Source: Lujinxingia vulgaris (lineage in GTDB: Bacteria > Myxococcota_A > Bradymonadia > Bradymonadales > Bradymonadaceae). From it: 64,000 nucleotides of DNA. This document shows, piece by piece, positions 28,656-37,407 of this stretch. The notes beneath the pieces were generated by a model. It was not told the origin of the DNA and ran no database searches. It worked only from the letters and a program-made list of their open reading frames with translations. The stretch covers positions 124,001-188,000 of the forward strand of contig NZ_VOSM01000003.1 in assembly GCF_007997015.1 (NCBI RefSeq). The letters run 5' to 3'. The stretch's first letter is position 1. The number at the start of each line of letters is the position of its first letter. Both the position numbers and the translations under genes were made by a program.

Positions 28656-30581
28656 ATGGGATTAGGCGACCTTCCAACACGGGGGAGGCACGGTGAGCTG
28701 GCGGAGTACGGCGCGCGCTACGGCTGGACGCTGGTACTGGTGCTGATGGCCTTTGGCATCATCGCGCTGCGGCTGTGGCAGATTCAGGTGATCGAGGGGG
28801 ATCGCTACTACCGCGCCGCCACCGAGAACATCATTCGGCAGGTGGAGGTGTCGGCGCCGCGCGGTCGGATTCTCGATCGCTACGGGGTCGCGCTGGCGGA
28901 GAATCGCCCCTCGTTTGATGTGTATATGGTGCCGCATATCTTCCGGCGCCACGCCGACGAGGAGGCCTACGCGCTGCTCAAGCGTTACATGAACCTTTCG
29001 GAGGCGGAGCTCGGGCGGATTCGCAAGAGCGTGGAGTCGAATCGCGGCGAGGTGCTGCTGCGGCGCGATGTCCCGCGTCTGGAGGTGGCCCGTCTGGAGG
29101 AGGATCGGCTGCGTCTTCCGGGGATTGAGGTTCGGGCGACGGCGCACCGGCATTATCCCCTGCACCATGTGGGCGGCCACGCCGTAGGCTTTGTGGCCGA
29201 GGTGGGACGCAGTGAGCTTCGCGAGCTGCGAGCCTATGGCTACCGTCCCGGCGACCGGGTGGGGCGGATGGGGCTGGAGAGCGCCTTTGAAGAAGTGCTT
29301 CATGGTTCGCCGGGGTTGGACCGCGTGGTGGTCGACGCCCGCGGTAACCGCCAGGGGGAGTCGCAGACGCGTTTTCTGATCGGGGAGTACCAACGCATTG
29401 AGCCGGTGGCCGGTCGAGATGTGGTCTCGACGCTGGATGCCGACCTGATGGTCATCATCGATGAGGCGATGCGACGCCATGCGGCCGGTGCGGTGGTGGC
29501 GGTGGACCCGCGCGATGGGGCCGTGCGGGGGCTCTACAGCAAGCCCCACTTCAACCCGAACGCCTGGTCAGGAAGGCTCTCGGCGATGGAGAAGATGCGC
29601 AGCGATAACGACCCCTTTAAACCGATGCTTGATAAAAGCGTGAGCGCCTACTTCCCCGGGTCGGTTTATAAGATCGTGGGGACGTGGGCAGCGCTGCACG
29701 ACGGAATCTATGAGCCTCATGATGAGGTGGATTGTCCGGGCTACTACCACTTCGGCGGGCGGCGCTGGCGTTGCCACAAGCGGGGCGGGCACGGCGATGT
29801 CGATGCGTTTACGTCGATGGCAATGTCGTGTGACGTGTATTTCTATCAGCTGGCCGAAGAGATGGGGATGGATCGGATGGCGGAGTTCGCTCGGCGCTTC
29901 GGGTTTGGGGAGCGGACGGGGTTGCCGATTAATCATGAGTCGGCGGGCCGAATCCCGGACACGGAGTGGTACCGGCAATACGGGCCCGACGGGTATACGC
30001 GGGGGATGGACTTGAACTCGGTGCTGGGGCAGGGCGATACGCTGACGACGCCCCTGCAGGTGGCGATGGCGTACGCGGCGATCGCCAACGGTGGGGACCT
30101 CTACTATCCGCGGATGGTGGAGGAGATCCGCAATCAGAGTGGCGAGGTTGTGTTTGAGTACGAGCCGCGGGTGAGGAAGAAGGTGGGGATTGATGAAGAG
30201 TCACTTGAGGTGTTGCGCCGCGGGTTGTGGATGGGGGTGGAGGACGATATGGGGACGGCCTCGCATGTAAAGCTGGAGCATAGCGAGGTGGCCGGAAAGA
30301 CGGGTACCGCGCAGGTGGCGAAGATCGGGGCGGTGCGGGTGGCGAATAGCGATAAGGAGATTCGCCTGAGGGACCACGCCTGGTTTGCGGCGTACGCGCC
30401 CTATGAGGATCCGGAACTCGTGCTGGTGGTGTTTCTGGAGCACGCCGGTCACGGGGGGGCGGAGGCGGCGCCGGTAGCCATGGAGATCTTTGATCGTTAC
30501 CTGACGCGGGATCAGGAGTTTGATGCGCTGGAGGTGCGGTTGGGGAGCACGCCCCTGGAGAGTGTGGGAGGGGCGCGATGA
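28656..30581 (+). CDS. mrdA: PBP2 (MrdA), elongation transpeptidase
   Basis: PBP2 crosslinks new peptidoglycan during elongation and partners RodA. The 641 residues start with a cytoplasmic tail and a membrane segment (about 20-42). The dimerisation domain opens with VSAPRGRILDRYGVALAENRP. The transpeptidase domain has the active-site serine in FPGSVYKIVG (SxxK), SCD in AMSCDVYFYQLAEEMG at the SxN position, as seen in other PBP2 proteins, and KTG in AGKTGTAQVAK. The end overlaps rodA by four bases (ATGA), which indicates coupled translation. RWRCHKRGGHGDVDAF before the second motif also fits PBP2. Confidence 0.96.
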   Translation: MGLGDLPTRGRHGELAEYGARYGWTLVLVLMAFGIIALRLWQIQVIEGDRYYRAATENIIRQVEVSAPRGRILDRYGVALAENRPSFDVYMVPHIFRRHADEEAYALLKRYMNLSEAELGRIRKSVESNRGEVLLRRDVPRLEVARLEEDRLRLPGIEVRATAHRHYPLHHVGGHAVGFVAEVGRSELRELRAYGYRPGDRVGRMGLESAFEEVLHGSPGLDRVVVDARGNRQGESQTRFLIGEYQRIEPVAGRDVVSTLDADLMVIIDEAMRRHAAGAVVAVDPRDGAVRGLYSKPHFNPNAWSGRLSAMEKMRSDNDPFKPMLDKSVSAYFPGSVYKIVGTWAALHDGIYEPHDEVDCPGYYHFGGRRWRCHKRGGHGDVDAFTSMAMSCDVYFYQLAEEMGMDRMAEFARRFGFGERTGLPINHESAGRIPDTEWYRQYGPDGYTRGMDLNSVLGQGDTLTTPLQVAMAYAAIANGGDLYYPRMVEEIRNQSGEVVFEYEPRVRKKVGIDEESLEVLRRGLWMGVEDDMGTASHVKLEHSEVAGKTGTAQVAKIGAVRVANSDKEIRLRDHAWFAAYAPYEDPELVLVVFLEHAGHGGAEAAPVAMEIFDRYLTRDQEFDALEVRLGSTPLESVGGAR

Positions 30582-31690
30582 GGATGGGAGCAAAGACAGG
30601 TGGCGCGGCGCTCATCGAGCGCATCGAGTGGCCGCTGGCGATCGTCGTCATCCTACTCGCCGCGCTCGGTCTCTTTAATCTACGCAACGCTTCGCTCAAC
30701 TCGCCGGCGTCTTTCCACCTGGCGCAGGCGGTCTGGTATATGGTCGGGGTGGGAGCGATCACGTTGGTGACGTTGATCCACACGCGCTTCTTTCAGCGCT
30801 GGGCCTATGTGGGGTTTGGGGCGGTGGTGCTGCTGCTGGTGGCGGTGGCGCTGTTCGGGACGGAGCTCAACGGATCGAAGCGCTGGCTGAACTTCGGGGC
30901 GTTTCTGGTGCAGCCCTCGGAGTTGTTGAAGCTGGCGGTGATTGTGGTGACCGCCCGTTATTTTAATGATCGTAATAAGGAGGGGAGCTATTCGCTGCGG
31001 GAGCTTGTGGCGCCGACGGCGATTGTGCTCTCGGGGGTGTTCTGGGTGTTTAATCAGCCGGACCTGGGGACGTCGCTGGTGATCCTGGCGATCTTCGGGA
31101 CGATGGTGCTCTTTGAGGGGGTGCGCTGGCAGAGCGTTGTGGCGCTGGCGGTGGCCGGGGTGATCGCGCTGCCCTTCGGGTATGCGTTCGGGTTGAAGGA
31201 GTACCAGCGCGATCGGGTGATCTCGTTTATGAACCTGGATGCGGATACGCACGGGCAGTCCTGGCAGGTGCGTCAGTCGATGATCGCGTTTGGTTCGGGG
31301 CGAGTGTGGGGGAAGGGGCATGAAGAGGGCACGCAGATCCAGAAGGGTTTTGTGCCGGAGCATGAGAATGACTTCATCGCGGCGAACTGGGGCGAGGAGC
31401 GTGGCTTTGTGGGGATGCTCTTGTTGCTCGGGCTGTACTTTGCGTTTATCGCGGCGGCGCTCAATGTGTCTCGCAAGGCCAGGGATCGCTACGGAGTGTT
31501 GGTAGGGGTGGGGGTGGCGGCGCTTTTCTTCTGGCATACGGTGGTCAATCTGGGGATGGTGACCGGGATGTTGCCGGTGGTGGGGCTGACCTTGCCGATG
31601 CTCAGCTACGGGGGGAGTAGTCTGTTGACGATGATGGTGGCGATTGGGTTGCTCTTTAATGTGAGCTTTCACCGGCCGTCGTACGGGTAA
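30578..31690 (+). CDS. rodA: RodA, elongation glycan polymerase (SEDS family)
   Basis: RodA polymerises lipid II along the side wall together with PBP2. The 370 residues have about ten membrane segments. GSKRWLNFGAFLVQPSELLKLA is near residue 90, FNQPDLGTSLVI near residue 150, and the loop SWQVRQSMIAFGSGRVWGKG is followed by GFVPEHENDFIAANWGEE. Compared with FtsW of this window it has the shorter N-terminus and no charged C-terminal tail. The ATG overlaps the mrdA stop. The next gene begins 11 bases after the stop. Confidence 0.96.
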   Translation: MRMGAKTGGAALIERIEWPLAIVVILLAALGLFNLRNASLNSPASFHLAQAVWYMVGVGAITLVTLIHTRFFQRWAYVGFGAVVLLLVAVALFGTELNGSKRWLNFGAFLVQPSELLKLAVIVVTARYFNDRNKEGSYSLRELVAPTAIVLSGVFWVFNQPDLGTSLVILAIFGTMVLFEGVRWQSVVALAVAGVIALPFGYAFGLKEYQRDRVISFMNLDADTHGQSWQVRQSMIAFGSGRVWGKGHEEGTQIQKGFVPEHENDFIAANWGEERGFVGMLLLLGLYFAFIAAALNVSRKARDRYGVLVGVGVAALFFWHTVVNLGMVTGMLPVVGLTLPMLSYGGSSLLTMMVAIGLLFNVSFHRPSYG

Positions 31691-31701
31691 GGGAGTGGGC
31701 A

Positions 31702-33336
31702 GTGGCGGAGCAAAGTGAGGCGACGGAGGAGCGCGAGAACCTGCTCTTGCCCGGGGAGGCACGCTGGGAGGGGGAGGATGGCGAGCCGATCATCGAGCTT
31801 GTCGATGTGTATAAGAGTTTTGGGGAGGATCACGTCTTAAAGGGGCTGAGCCTGAAGGTGATGCCGGGGAAGATCACGATCATTATCGGGGCGTCGGGCT
31901 CGGGTAAGAGCGTGTTGATCAAGCATATGAACGGGTTGTTGAGGCCGGATAAGGGGAGTGTGCGGCTCTTCGGGCAGGATGTCTCGGAGCTCGGTGATCA
32001 GGCGCTCGACCGGTTGCGCAAGCGGGTAGGGACGATGTTTCAGAACTACGCGCTCTTCGACTCGTTGACGGTGCGGGAGAACGTGGCCTTTGCGCTGGTG
32101 GAACACGGGGCGATGGCGCGGGCGAAGGCCGAGGAGCTGGCGGAGACCATTATCAAGGAGCTGGATCTGGGGCATGCCCTGGACCAGTACCCGGCGACGC
32201 TCTCGGGGGGCATGAAAAAGAGGGTGAGTCTGGCGCGGGCGATCGTGTCGAACCCCGAGGTGGTGCTCTTTGATGAGCCTACGACCGGGCTTGATCCGGT
32301 GATGATGGAGTTCGTCGATAAGCTCGTTGAGGAGATCACGCATAAGTACCAGCTGACCAGTGTGCTGATCAGCCATGACCTGGCGACGATCTTTCGGATC
32401 GCCGACCAGGTGGCGGTGCTGGCCGACGGTCAGATCATCTGCGTGGGCCGGCCGGAGGAGATTCGCGAGAGCGAGGACCCGCGGGTGCAGGAGCTGATCG
32501 GGGGGAAGGCGAAGTCGCAGATCGAGGTGCACGCGTCAGATGATTCCGAGCAGGCCGAGATGATCGTGCGGATGGAGGGGGTGCATAAGGGGTGGGGTAA
32601 TAATCAGGTGCTGCGCGGGGTGGATTTTGAGGTGCCCACCGGCAAGCTGACCACGCTCATCGGGGGTTCGGGGTCGGGGAAGAGCGTGATGATGAAGCAC
32701 CTGCTGGGGTTGCTCAAGGCCGACCGTGGGACGGTGGAGGTGTTTGGCCAGGATCTCTCGAAGCTGAGCGAGGGGGAGTTGCGGGAGTTGCGCACGAAGG
32801 TGGGGATGCTCTTTCAGCATGCGGCGCTCTTTGACTCGATGAGCGTGCGGGAGAATGTGGCGTTTCCGCTGGTGGAGCGGCGCGTGTGCAGCAGGAAGGA
32901 GGCGCACGAGCGCACGGACCGGCTGCTGGATCAGCTCAAGCTGATGGATATCGCCGAGCAGGTGCCGGTGCAGATCTCGAGCGGGCAGCAGAAGCGGGTG
33001 AGTCTGGCGCGGGCGCTTGTGACGGAGCCGCAGCTGTTGATTTACGACGAGCCGACCACCGGTCAGGACCCGATCATGTCGTTGTATGTCGAGGAGATGA
33101 TCATGGAGGTCCAGGAGAGCTTCGACGTGACGAGTATCGTGATCAGTCACGATATGGCGTCGGCGTTTCGCACCGCAGACATGATCGCGATGTTGCATAA
33201 GGGGGAGATCATCGCCTGCGGGCCACCTCAGGTCATCGCGGACTCGGAGGATGAGCGGGTGCGCAACTTTGTATACGCCGCCGATGTGGCGGCGCAGGAG
33301 CGTGAGGCGGCGTCGCGGCGTGAGGGCGGGGGGTGA
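31702..33336 (+). CDS. Two fused MlaF-like ABC ATPase domains
   Basis: The 544-residue cytoplasmic protein holds two complete ABC ATPases in tandem. Domain 1 (about 28-265) has Walker A GASGSGKSV, Q-loop MFQNYALFDSLTV, signature LSGGMKKRVSLARA, Walker B VVLFDEPTTGLDP and H-loop ISHD. Domain 2 (about 285-525) has GGSGSGKSV, LFQHAALFDSMSV, SSGQQKRVSLARA, LLIYDEPTTGQDP and ISHD. The ALFDS after the Q-loop is typical of MlaF, the ATPase of phospholipid and lipid transport systems. Normal MlaF is a 270-residue single domain that dimerises with MlaE permeases; a covalent pair is unusual. No permease, MCE or MlaB gene is adjacent. The GTG start has GGGAG upstream. It directly follows rodA and is probably in the same operon. 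Confidence 0.88.
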   Translation: MAEQSEATEERENLLLPGEARWEGEDGEPIIELVDVYKSFGEDHVLKGLSLKVMPGKITIIIGASGSGKSVLIKHMNGLLRPDKGSVRLFGQDVSELGDQALDRLRKRVGTMFQNYALFDSLTVRENVAFALVEHGAMARAKAEELAETIIKELDLGHALDQYPATLSGGMKKRVSLARAIVSNPEVVLFDEPTTGLDPVMMEFVDKLVEEITHKYQLTSVLISHDLATIFRIADQVAVLADGQIICVGRPEEIRESEDPRVQELIGGKAKSQIEVHASDDSEQAEMIVRMEGVHKGWGNNQVLRGVDFEVPTGKLTTLIGGSGSGKSVMMKHLLGLLKADRGTVEVFGQDLSKLSEGELRELRTKVGMLFQHAALFDSMSVRENVAFPLVERRVCSRKEAHERTDRLLDQLKLMDIAEQVPVQISSGQQKRVSLARALVTEPQLLIYDEPTTGQDPIMSLYVEEMIMEVQESFDVTSIVISHDMASAFRTADMIAMLHKGEIIACGPPQVIADSEDERVRNFVYAADVAAQEREAASRREGGG

Positions 33337-33357
33337 GTCCTGGGCGGAGGCCGGTGC

Positions 33358-33693
33358 TCAGGGTTCGCGCGGGGTGAAACGCCCGGCGTCGCGGACGTTG
33401 TATTTTTTAAAAACCTGGTTGAGGGCCTCGTCGAGATCGATGTCGAGGGAGTTTGCCAGGGCCAAGATCACAAAGAGCATGTCAGCGAGCTCTTCGGCGG
33501 GGTCTCCTTTGCCTTCGGTGGACTTGGGGGGCTTGTCGCCGTGGAGGTGGTTGATGGCGCGGGCGAGCTCTCCGAGCTCTTCGGTGAGCCTGGCGAGGTT
33601 GGAGAGGGGGCTGAAGTAGCCCTCGTCCCACTGGTTGATCCAGGCGTCAACTCGGGCTTGTAAGTCGGGGAGGGTTGGGGGAGTTTTCTTCAT
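33358..33693 (-). CDS. MazG-like nucleotide pyrophosphohydrolase
   Basis: The 111-residue protein has the all-alpha MazG fold with a pair of acidic metal-binding motifs: EELGELARAINHLHG near residue 37 and DPAEELADMLFVILALANSLDIDLDEAL near residue 65. Such enzymes hydrolyse (d)NTPs to monophosphates, either cleaning the nucleotide pool or lowering it under stress. It is convergent with the ABC gene (20 bases) and divergent from the Rieske gene (42 bases). I do not see a strong ribosome-binding site. The start is chosen because the helix pattern begins there; frames further upstream are proline- and histidine-rich and not plausible. Confidence 0.85.
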   Translation of the reverse strand: MKKTPPTLPDLQARVDAWINQWDEGYFSPLSNLARLTEELGELARAINHLHGDKPPKSTEGKGDPAEELADMLFVILALANSLDIDLDEALNQVFKKYNVRDAGRFTPREP

Positions 33694-33735
33694 GTGAGTT
33701 CTGAGGGTATCGAAGGAAAGCGTTAAGGAGTCGAC

Positions 33736-34068
33736 GTGGCTGGACCGATCGTAGAGGCGACGCGTTATGTGGACGTGTCGGATGTGGAAGCGGTGAAGGA
33801 GGGGGAGGGGACGATTGTGTTTGTGGGGGTGAGGCGTCTTGCGCTGTTTCGGGTGGGGGATGAGGTGCATTGCATTGAGAACCGCTGCCCGCACGCCGGC
33901 GGGTTTCTGGGGCTGGGGCGAGTGGAGGGGTGTCAGGTACGGTGCCCTCGGCATGACTGGGCGTTTGATTTCACCACGGGAGATTGCCTGAGCGACCCCC
34001 GCTACGACGTGCGGCGCTATCCGGTGCGCGTCGAGGAGGGCCGGGTGCTGGTGGGCGTGGCGGAGTGA
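33736..34068 (+). CDS. Small Rieske [2Fe-2S] protein
   Basis: The 110-residue protein carries a full Rieske cluster site: CPHAGGFLG followed by CPRHDWAFD, giving two Cys and two His. It resembles the ferredoxin components of ring-hydroxylating dioxygenases and the small subunit of nitrite reductase (NirD). No oxygenase or reductase partner is adjacent, so it may act as a stand-alone electron carrier. TAAGGAG five bases upstream supports the GTG start. Its end nearly touches the convergent aldehyde dehydrogenase gene. Confidence 0.88.
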   Translation: MAGPIVEATRYVDVSDVEAVKEGEGTIVFVGVRRLALFRVGDEVHCIENRCPHAGGFLGLGRVEGCQVRCPRHDWAFDFTTGDCLSDPRYDVRRYPVRVEEGRVLVGVAE

Positions 34069-34071
34069 AGC

Positions 34072-35805
34072 TTAGCCTCGCAGTGCCTGGGTGAGGACGC
34101 CGGCGAATCTGGCCAGGCCGGGGTTGAGCTCGAAGCGGGTGAGGCGCTCGGCGATTTTCGCGGTGTTTTTGGTGGTGACGAACCAGGGGGGCTTAGGGAA
34201 GGCCTTGAAGGGGCCGCGGATGACACTTTTCTGGGGTTTGTCGAAGAGGAAGGTGTTGTGGACGACGCCGATGCCGGAGCCGATGTCCTGGTAGGTGTGT
34301 CCGGGGAAGGCGCCCCAGGGGGTGACGCCGAGGCCGTAGCTGACGGCGGGCCAGTGGTTGATGACGACGCTGCCGTAGCGCAGCTCAGAGATGGCCTGCT
34401 CCAGCGCGGCGGCATCTGCGCGCTGGGTGCGCGGGTCGATGAGGATGGAGGCGCTGAGTGTGCCCCAGAGGCGTTCGTTGCAGAAGTCGGTGGCGCGTTT
34501 GAGGAACTCGGAGGGGGAGGAGGCGTCGAGGGAGGTCTCGCACATCACGCCGCAGAAGGACTCGGTGGTGAAGCAAACATTGTCGGTGTCGTCGGCGGGG
34601 ACGTTGGGGATGAGGCCCCAGGGGAGGACGCCGCCTTCGCGGGGGCCGAAGAGTTCGGCCTGGTCGTTGGCGTTGATGAAGGTGTCGAAGCGTTCTTCGG
34701 CGCCGGGGTAGTAGGCGAACCGTTTGTCGATGTCGCTGAGCACGCTGCGGAGCTTGTTGAGGAAGGCCTCGCGCTGGGGCCAGTCCTTCTGCGTGATGAG
34801 GACGCGGGCGGCGTTGCAGTTGAAGCCGCCGTTGTTGGCGAGCTGGGTGACGACGTTTTCGGCCTGGAACTGAAGCTCACTCTCGGACCAGGTGCCGGGG
34901 GTGACGATGATGGGGCTAACGTTGCCGAGCTCGCTGGTGATGCGTTTGTTGAGGAGAGGCTCGTCGTTGGCTTTGCGCTTTTCCCCTTCGGGGCCGGTGC
35001 CGTAGACGATGGCGTCGTGGGTGAGGTCGCTGCCGGTGATGTGGATCTCATCGACGGTGGGGTGGTGGCAGAGGTAGGCGCCGACGTCGGCGCCGCCGTA
35101 GGCCATTGCGAGGAAGCCGCGTTCGATGAACTCGGCGAAGGCCTCTTCGATGAAGGGGCCCAGGTAGTCGTTGACCGGGTTCATCTTGAGGATGCAGACC
35201 TGGCCTTCCGCAAAGAGTTTGTAGACGACATCGAGGGGGCCGATGCTGGCGACGTTTCCGGCGCCGAGCACCAGGGCGACGTGGCCATCGGGGAGGTCCT
35301 GGTCGTAGAAGCTGGCGGTGTGGCTGGCGAGGTTTGAGGGGGTCACCTCGGGTTGCATCCAGACTTCGGCGGTGAAGCCCTGGTACATGAGCTTGTCGAG
35401 GGTTCCCAGGGGGAAGACGTCGACGATAACCTGGCCGTCGTGGCGGGTGCGTAGGGCGCCGTTTTTGAGTTGGGGTTTGCCGTGACGGTCGATGTCTTCG
35501 AGGGTGTCGATGAGCAGGCGCAGGTTGCGTGCGGTGATCACGGGGCCGCCCAGCCACTCTTCGCCGGCCAGGGGGGAGTTCTGGGGGATGCGCTTGGCGC
35601 GCAGCGCTGCTTCGACCTGTCGGGGGGCGACCTCGACGGTGCGCTCCAGCAGTCGGCGAGCCATGGCGATCTTTTCAGATAGGGGGAGCCTGGCCCAGGT
35701 GTGGCGGTTGTCGTGCAGGGTGTTGAGGTGCGCATTGAGTTGCGCGGCGTTTGCGGGGGCAGGGGGCGTGGTCGGGGCAGGCGTCGTGGAGGTGGAGGTG
35801 GCCAT
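34072..35805 (-). CDS. Aldehyde dehydrogenase-family protein
   Basis: The 577-residue protein belongs to the NAD(P)-dependent aldehyde dehydrogenase superfamily, which oxidises aldehydes to acids. The cofactor region has VALVLGAGNVASIGPLDVVYKL and KMNPVNDYLG. The catalytic Glu is in ITSELGNVSPI, where ELGG is usual, and the catalytic Cys is in NGGFNCNAARVLI. The chain is about 80 residues longer than a typical member, mainly at the N-terminus (an Ala/Pro/Thr-rich lead followed by helices) and in the region before ESFCGVMCE. The retained Glu and Cys argue for activity. The substrate cannot be told. No start alternative is better. Confidence 0.82.
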   Translation of the reverse strand: MATSTSTTPAPTTPPAPANAAQLNAHLNTLHDNRHTWARLPLSEKIAMARRLLERTVEVAPRQVEAALRAKRIPQNSPLAGEEWLGGPVITARNLRLLIDTLEDIDRHGKPQLKNGALRTRHDGQVIVDVFPLGTLDKLMYQGFTAEVWMQPEVTPSNLASHTASFYDQDLPDGHVALVLGAGNVASIGPLDVVYKLFAEGQVCILKMNPVNDYLGPFIEEAFAEFIERGFLAMAYGGADVGAYLCHHPTVDEIHITGSDLTHDAIVYGTGPEGEKRKANDEPLLNKRITSELGNVSPIIVTPGTWSESELQFQAENVVTQLANNGGFNCNAARVLITQKDWPQREAFLNKLRSVLSDIDKRFAYYPGAEERFDTFINANDQAELFGPREGGVLPWGLIPNVPADDTDNVCFTTESFCGVMCETSLDASSPSEFLKRATDFCNERLWGTLSASILIDPRTQRADAAALEQAISELRYGSVVINHWPAVSYGLGVTPWGAFPGHTYQDIGSGIGVVHNTFLFDKPQKSVIRGPFKAFPKPPWFVTTKNTAKIAERLTRFELNPGLARFAGVLTQALRG

Positions 35806-36068
35806 GGCGGTCTCTGGGTGTGGGAGCGCTGCGTTAAAGGGCGCGAGTTCCGTGGTAGTGGGGAGAGGTTAGGACGGAAATCCTGGCGAGGCAACGGGCT
35901 CCGGAGTGGAGGTCGCCGGGAGGAGGGCGGTGCGTGTGTTTGTGGTCGGCTGGCGGTGAGGTGGGAGGGGGAGGCAAGGGAGAGGCGAAAGGTCGGGGGG
36001 CGGGTGTGAAGTTGAGGGGGGGACGGTATACCTCGGATGAGTGGTTATCCCTCATTCGGGGGCATGTC

Positions 36069-36190
36069 AGAGGGGTCCGGGTGAGGGTCGAGTGCCAGCC
36101 GGAGGGGTGTGAGAGGGGTCCGGGTGAGGGTCGAGTGCCAGCCGGAGGGGTGTGAGAGGGGTCCGGGTGAGGGTCGGGTGCCAGCCGGAG
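36069..36190. repeat. 43-base tandem repeat, 2.8 copies
   Basis: Units begin at 36069, 36112 and 36155, each opening AGAGGGGTCCGGGTGAGGGT; the third is cut after 36 bases. Differences are few, for example GGGTCGAG versus GGGTCGGG near the end of copy 3. A 43-base period is not a multiple of three, so it is not a coding repeat. Confidence 0.92.
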
Positions 36191-36340
36191 TATAGGAGGG
36201 TGGAAAGCGCCGAGGGTTGAGTGGCAGGTGGTGTAGTCGGCCAGGGGTGAGCAAGGGGGGGAGGTCCGGATGGCGGGGATGGGGAGAGGGGCAGCGCGAG
36301 TGGCGAGTATGACCATCGTTGTTCGGGGCGGATGAGGCGC

Positions 36341-36369
36341 TTCCGGTGAGGAGGGTGATTCTTTATAGT
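36341..36369 (+). promoter_or_regulatory. Possible promoter of the PfkB kinase gene
   Basis: TATAGT at 36364-36369 is a good -10; TTCCGG at 36341-36346, 17 bases before it, is a weak -35. It lies 60 bases before the start codon, after the tandem repeat. Confidence 0.35.
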
Positions 36370-36429
36370 GGGACGCATAGATGGAGAGAGAAGCGCCGTG
36401 AGACGGGGCGATGCGAAGGGAGTGACGTG

Positions 36430-37323
36430 ATGCGAGTATTGTCGGCAGGCTATTGCACACTGGATCAGATCGGGGTGGTCGAGTCGCGGGGGAGAGGGGA
36501 GACGCGCAGGGAGCTGTCGACGTTTTCGGTGCAGGGAGGGGGGACGGCGGCGACCGCGGCGGTGGCGCTGGCCAGGTGGGGCGTCGAGGTGGGGATGGTT
36601 GGGGTGGTGGGAGATGATGAGCGGGGGGCGCAGATCGAGCGGACGCTTACGGCGGCGGGGGTGGAGACGCGGCATATGCTTCGGCGTAAGGGGGGGATCA
36701 GTCAGTTGACGATGGTGCTTCTCGATGCGGAGGTGGGGCGGCGGCTCTATGTGACGCCGGGCAATGTGGCGCCGCTGGAGGAGGGGGAGGTTAGCGAGGG
36801 GATGCTGGAGGGGGTCGATCTGCTGCTGCTCGACGGGGCGTATCCGGCGGCGCAGTTGGCGTTGGCCCGGAGTGCGAAAGCGCGGGGTGTCTCGGTGGTG
36901 GGGGAGCTTAAGCGAGGGGGGCGAGCGGTGGCGGAGATGTTGTTGCCCTGGCTTGATGTTGTGGTGACGTCGGAGCGTGTGGCCAGCGATTTGACGGGGG
37001 TGGGGGCGTTGCAGGGGATCTGCGAGGGGTTGTTGAAGCGAGGGCCGCGAGTTGCGGTGGTGACGCTGGGGGAGGAGGGGGCTGCGGGGATGGGGGAGGA
37101 TGGGGAGTTGTTGCGAGAGGAGGCCAGCTCGATTGAGGAGGTGGATGTTACGGGGGCGGGAGATGTGTTTCTGGGTGCGGTGACGTTGGGGGTGGGGGAG
37201 GGCTGGCCCTTGTGGCGAGTGCTTCGTTTTGCCAACGCCGCGGCGGCGCGGGCCTGTGAGGGGCTCGGGGGGCGCAGTTCGATTGGTACCCGGGAGCGGA
37301 TTGAGGCGATGATCGAGGGGTAG
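36430..37323 (+). CDS. PfkB-family sugar or nucleoside kinase
   Basis: The 297-residue cytoplasmic kinase has the ribokinase fold. GGGTAATAAVALARWGVEVGMVGVVGDDERG is split over residues 36-66 (written here as the family GG motif and strand). VDLLLLDGAY is near residue 130, and the C-terminal anion-hole motif DVTGAGDVFLGAV near residue 240 carries the catalytic Asp. It transfers phosphate from ATP to the hydroxymethyl group of a sugar or related molecule; the substrate cannot be told. The ATG at 36430 has AAGGGAG seven bases upstream. Codons use GGG heavily, unlike the GGC-rich genes of the first 20 kb. A bidirectional terminator follows. Confidence 0.85.
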   Translation: MRVLSAGYCTLDQIGVVESRGRGETRRELSTFSVQGGGTAATAAVALARWGVEVGMVGVVGDDERGAQIERTLTAAGVETRHMLRRKGGISQLTMVLLDAEVGRRLYVTPGNVAPLEEGEVSEGMLEGVDLLLLDGAYPAAQLALARSAKARGVSVVGELKRGGRAVAEMLLPWLDVVVTSERVASDLTGVGALQGICEGLLKRGPRVAVVTLGEEGAAGMGEDGELLREEASSIEEVDVTGAGDVFLGAVTLGVGEGWPLWRVLRFANAAAARACEGLGGRSSIGTRERIEAMIEG

Positions 37324-37351
37324 TTCTACGATCGGATGGACGTGAAAACGC

Positions 37352-37386
37352 AAAAAGCCGCCCCCGAAGACCGGGGGCGGCTTTTT
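37352..37386. terminator. Bidirectional terminator
   Basis: AAAAAGCCGCCCCCG (37352-37366) pairs with CGGGGGCGGCTTTTT (37372-37386) around AAGAC. It serves both the kinase gene and the convergent PHP gene. Confidence 0.96.
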
Positions 37387-37407
37387 GTCAGGAGCTATGG
37401 CGAGGGC

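Larger units (their letters stand above)
35806..36429. other. 624-base gap with tandem repeat and weak promoter
   Basis: The gap between the minus-strand aldehyde dehydrogenase and the plus-strand kinase is extremely G-rich on the plus strand. It holds the 43-base tandem repeat, an imperfect hairpin (36031-36041 with 36051-36061) and a possible promoter near its end. No gene is seen. Confidence 0.6.

Noticed and set aside
36067..37353. A minus-strand open frame covering the tandem repeat and the PfkB gene
   Set aside because: Its product is Pro/Arg/His-rich and antisense to a recognised kinase; the repeat period is not a multiple of three.
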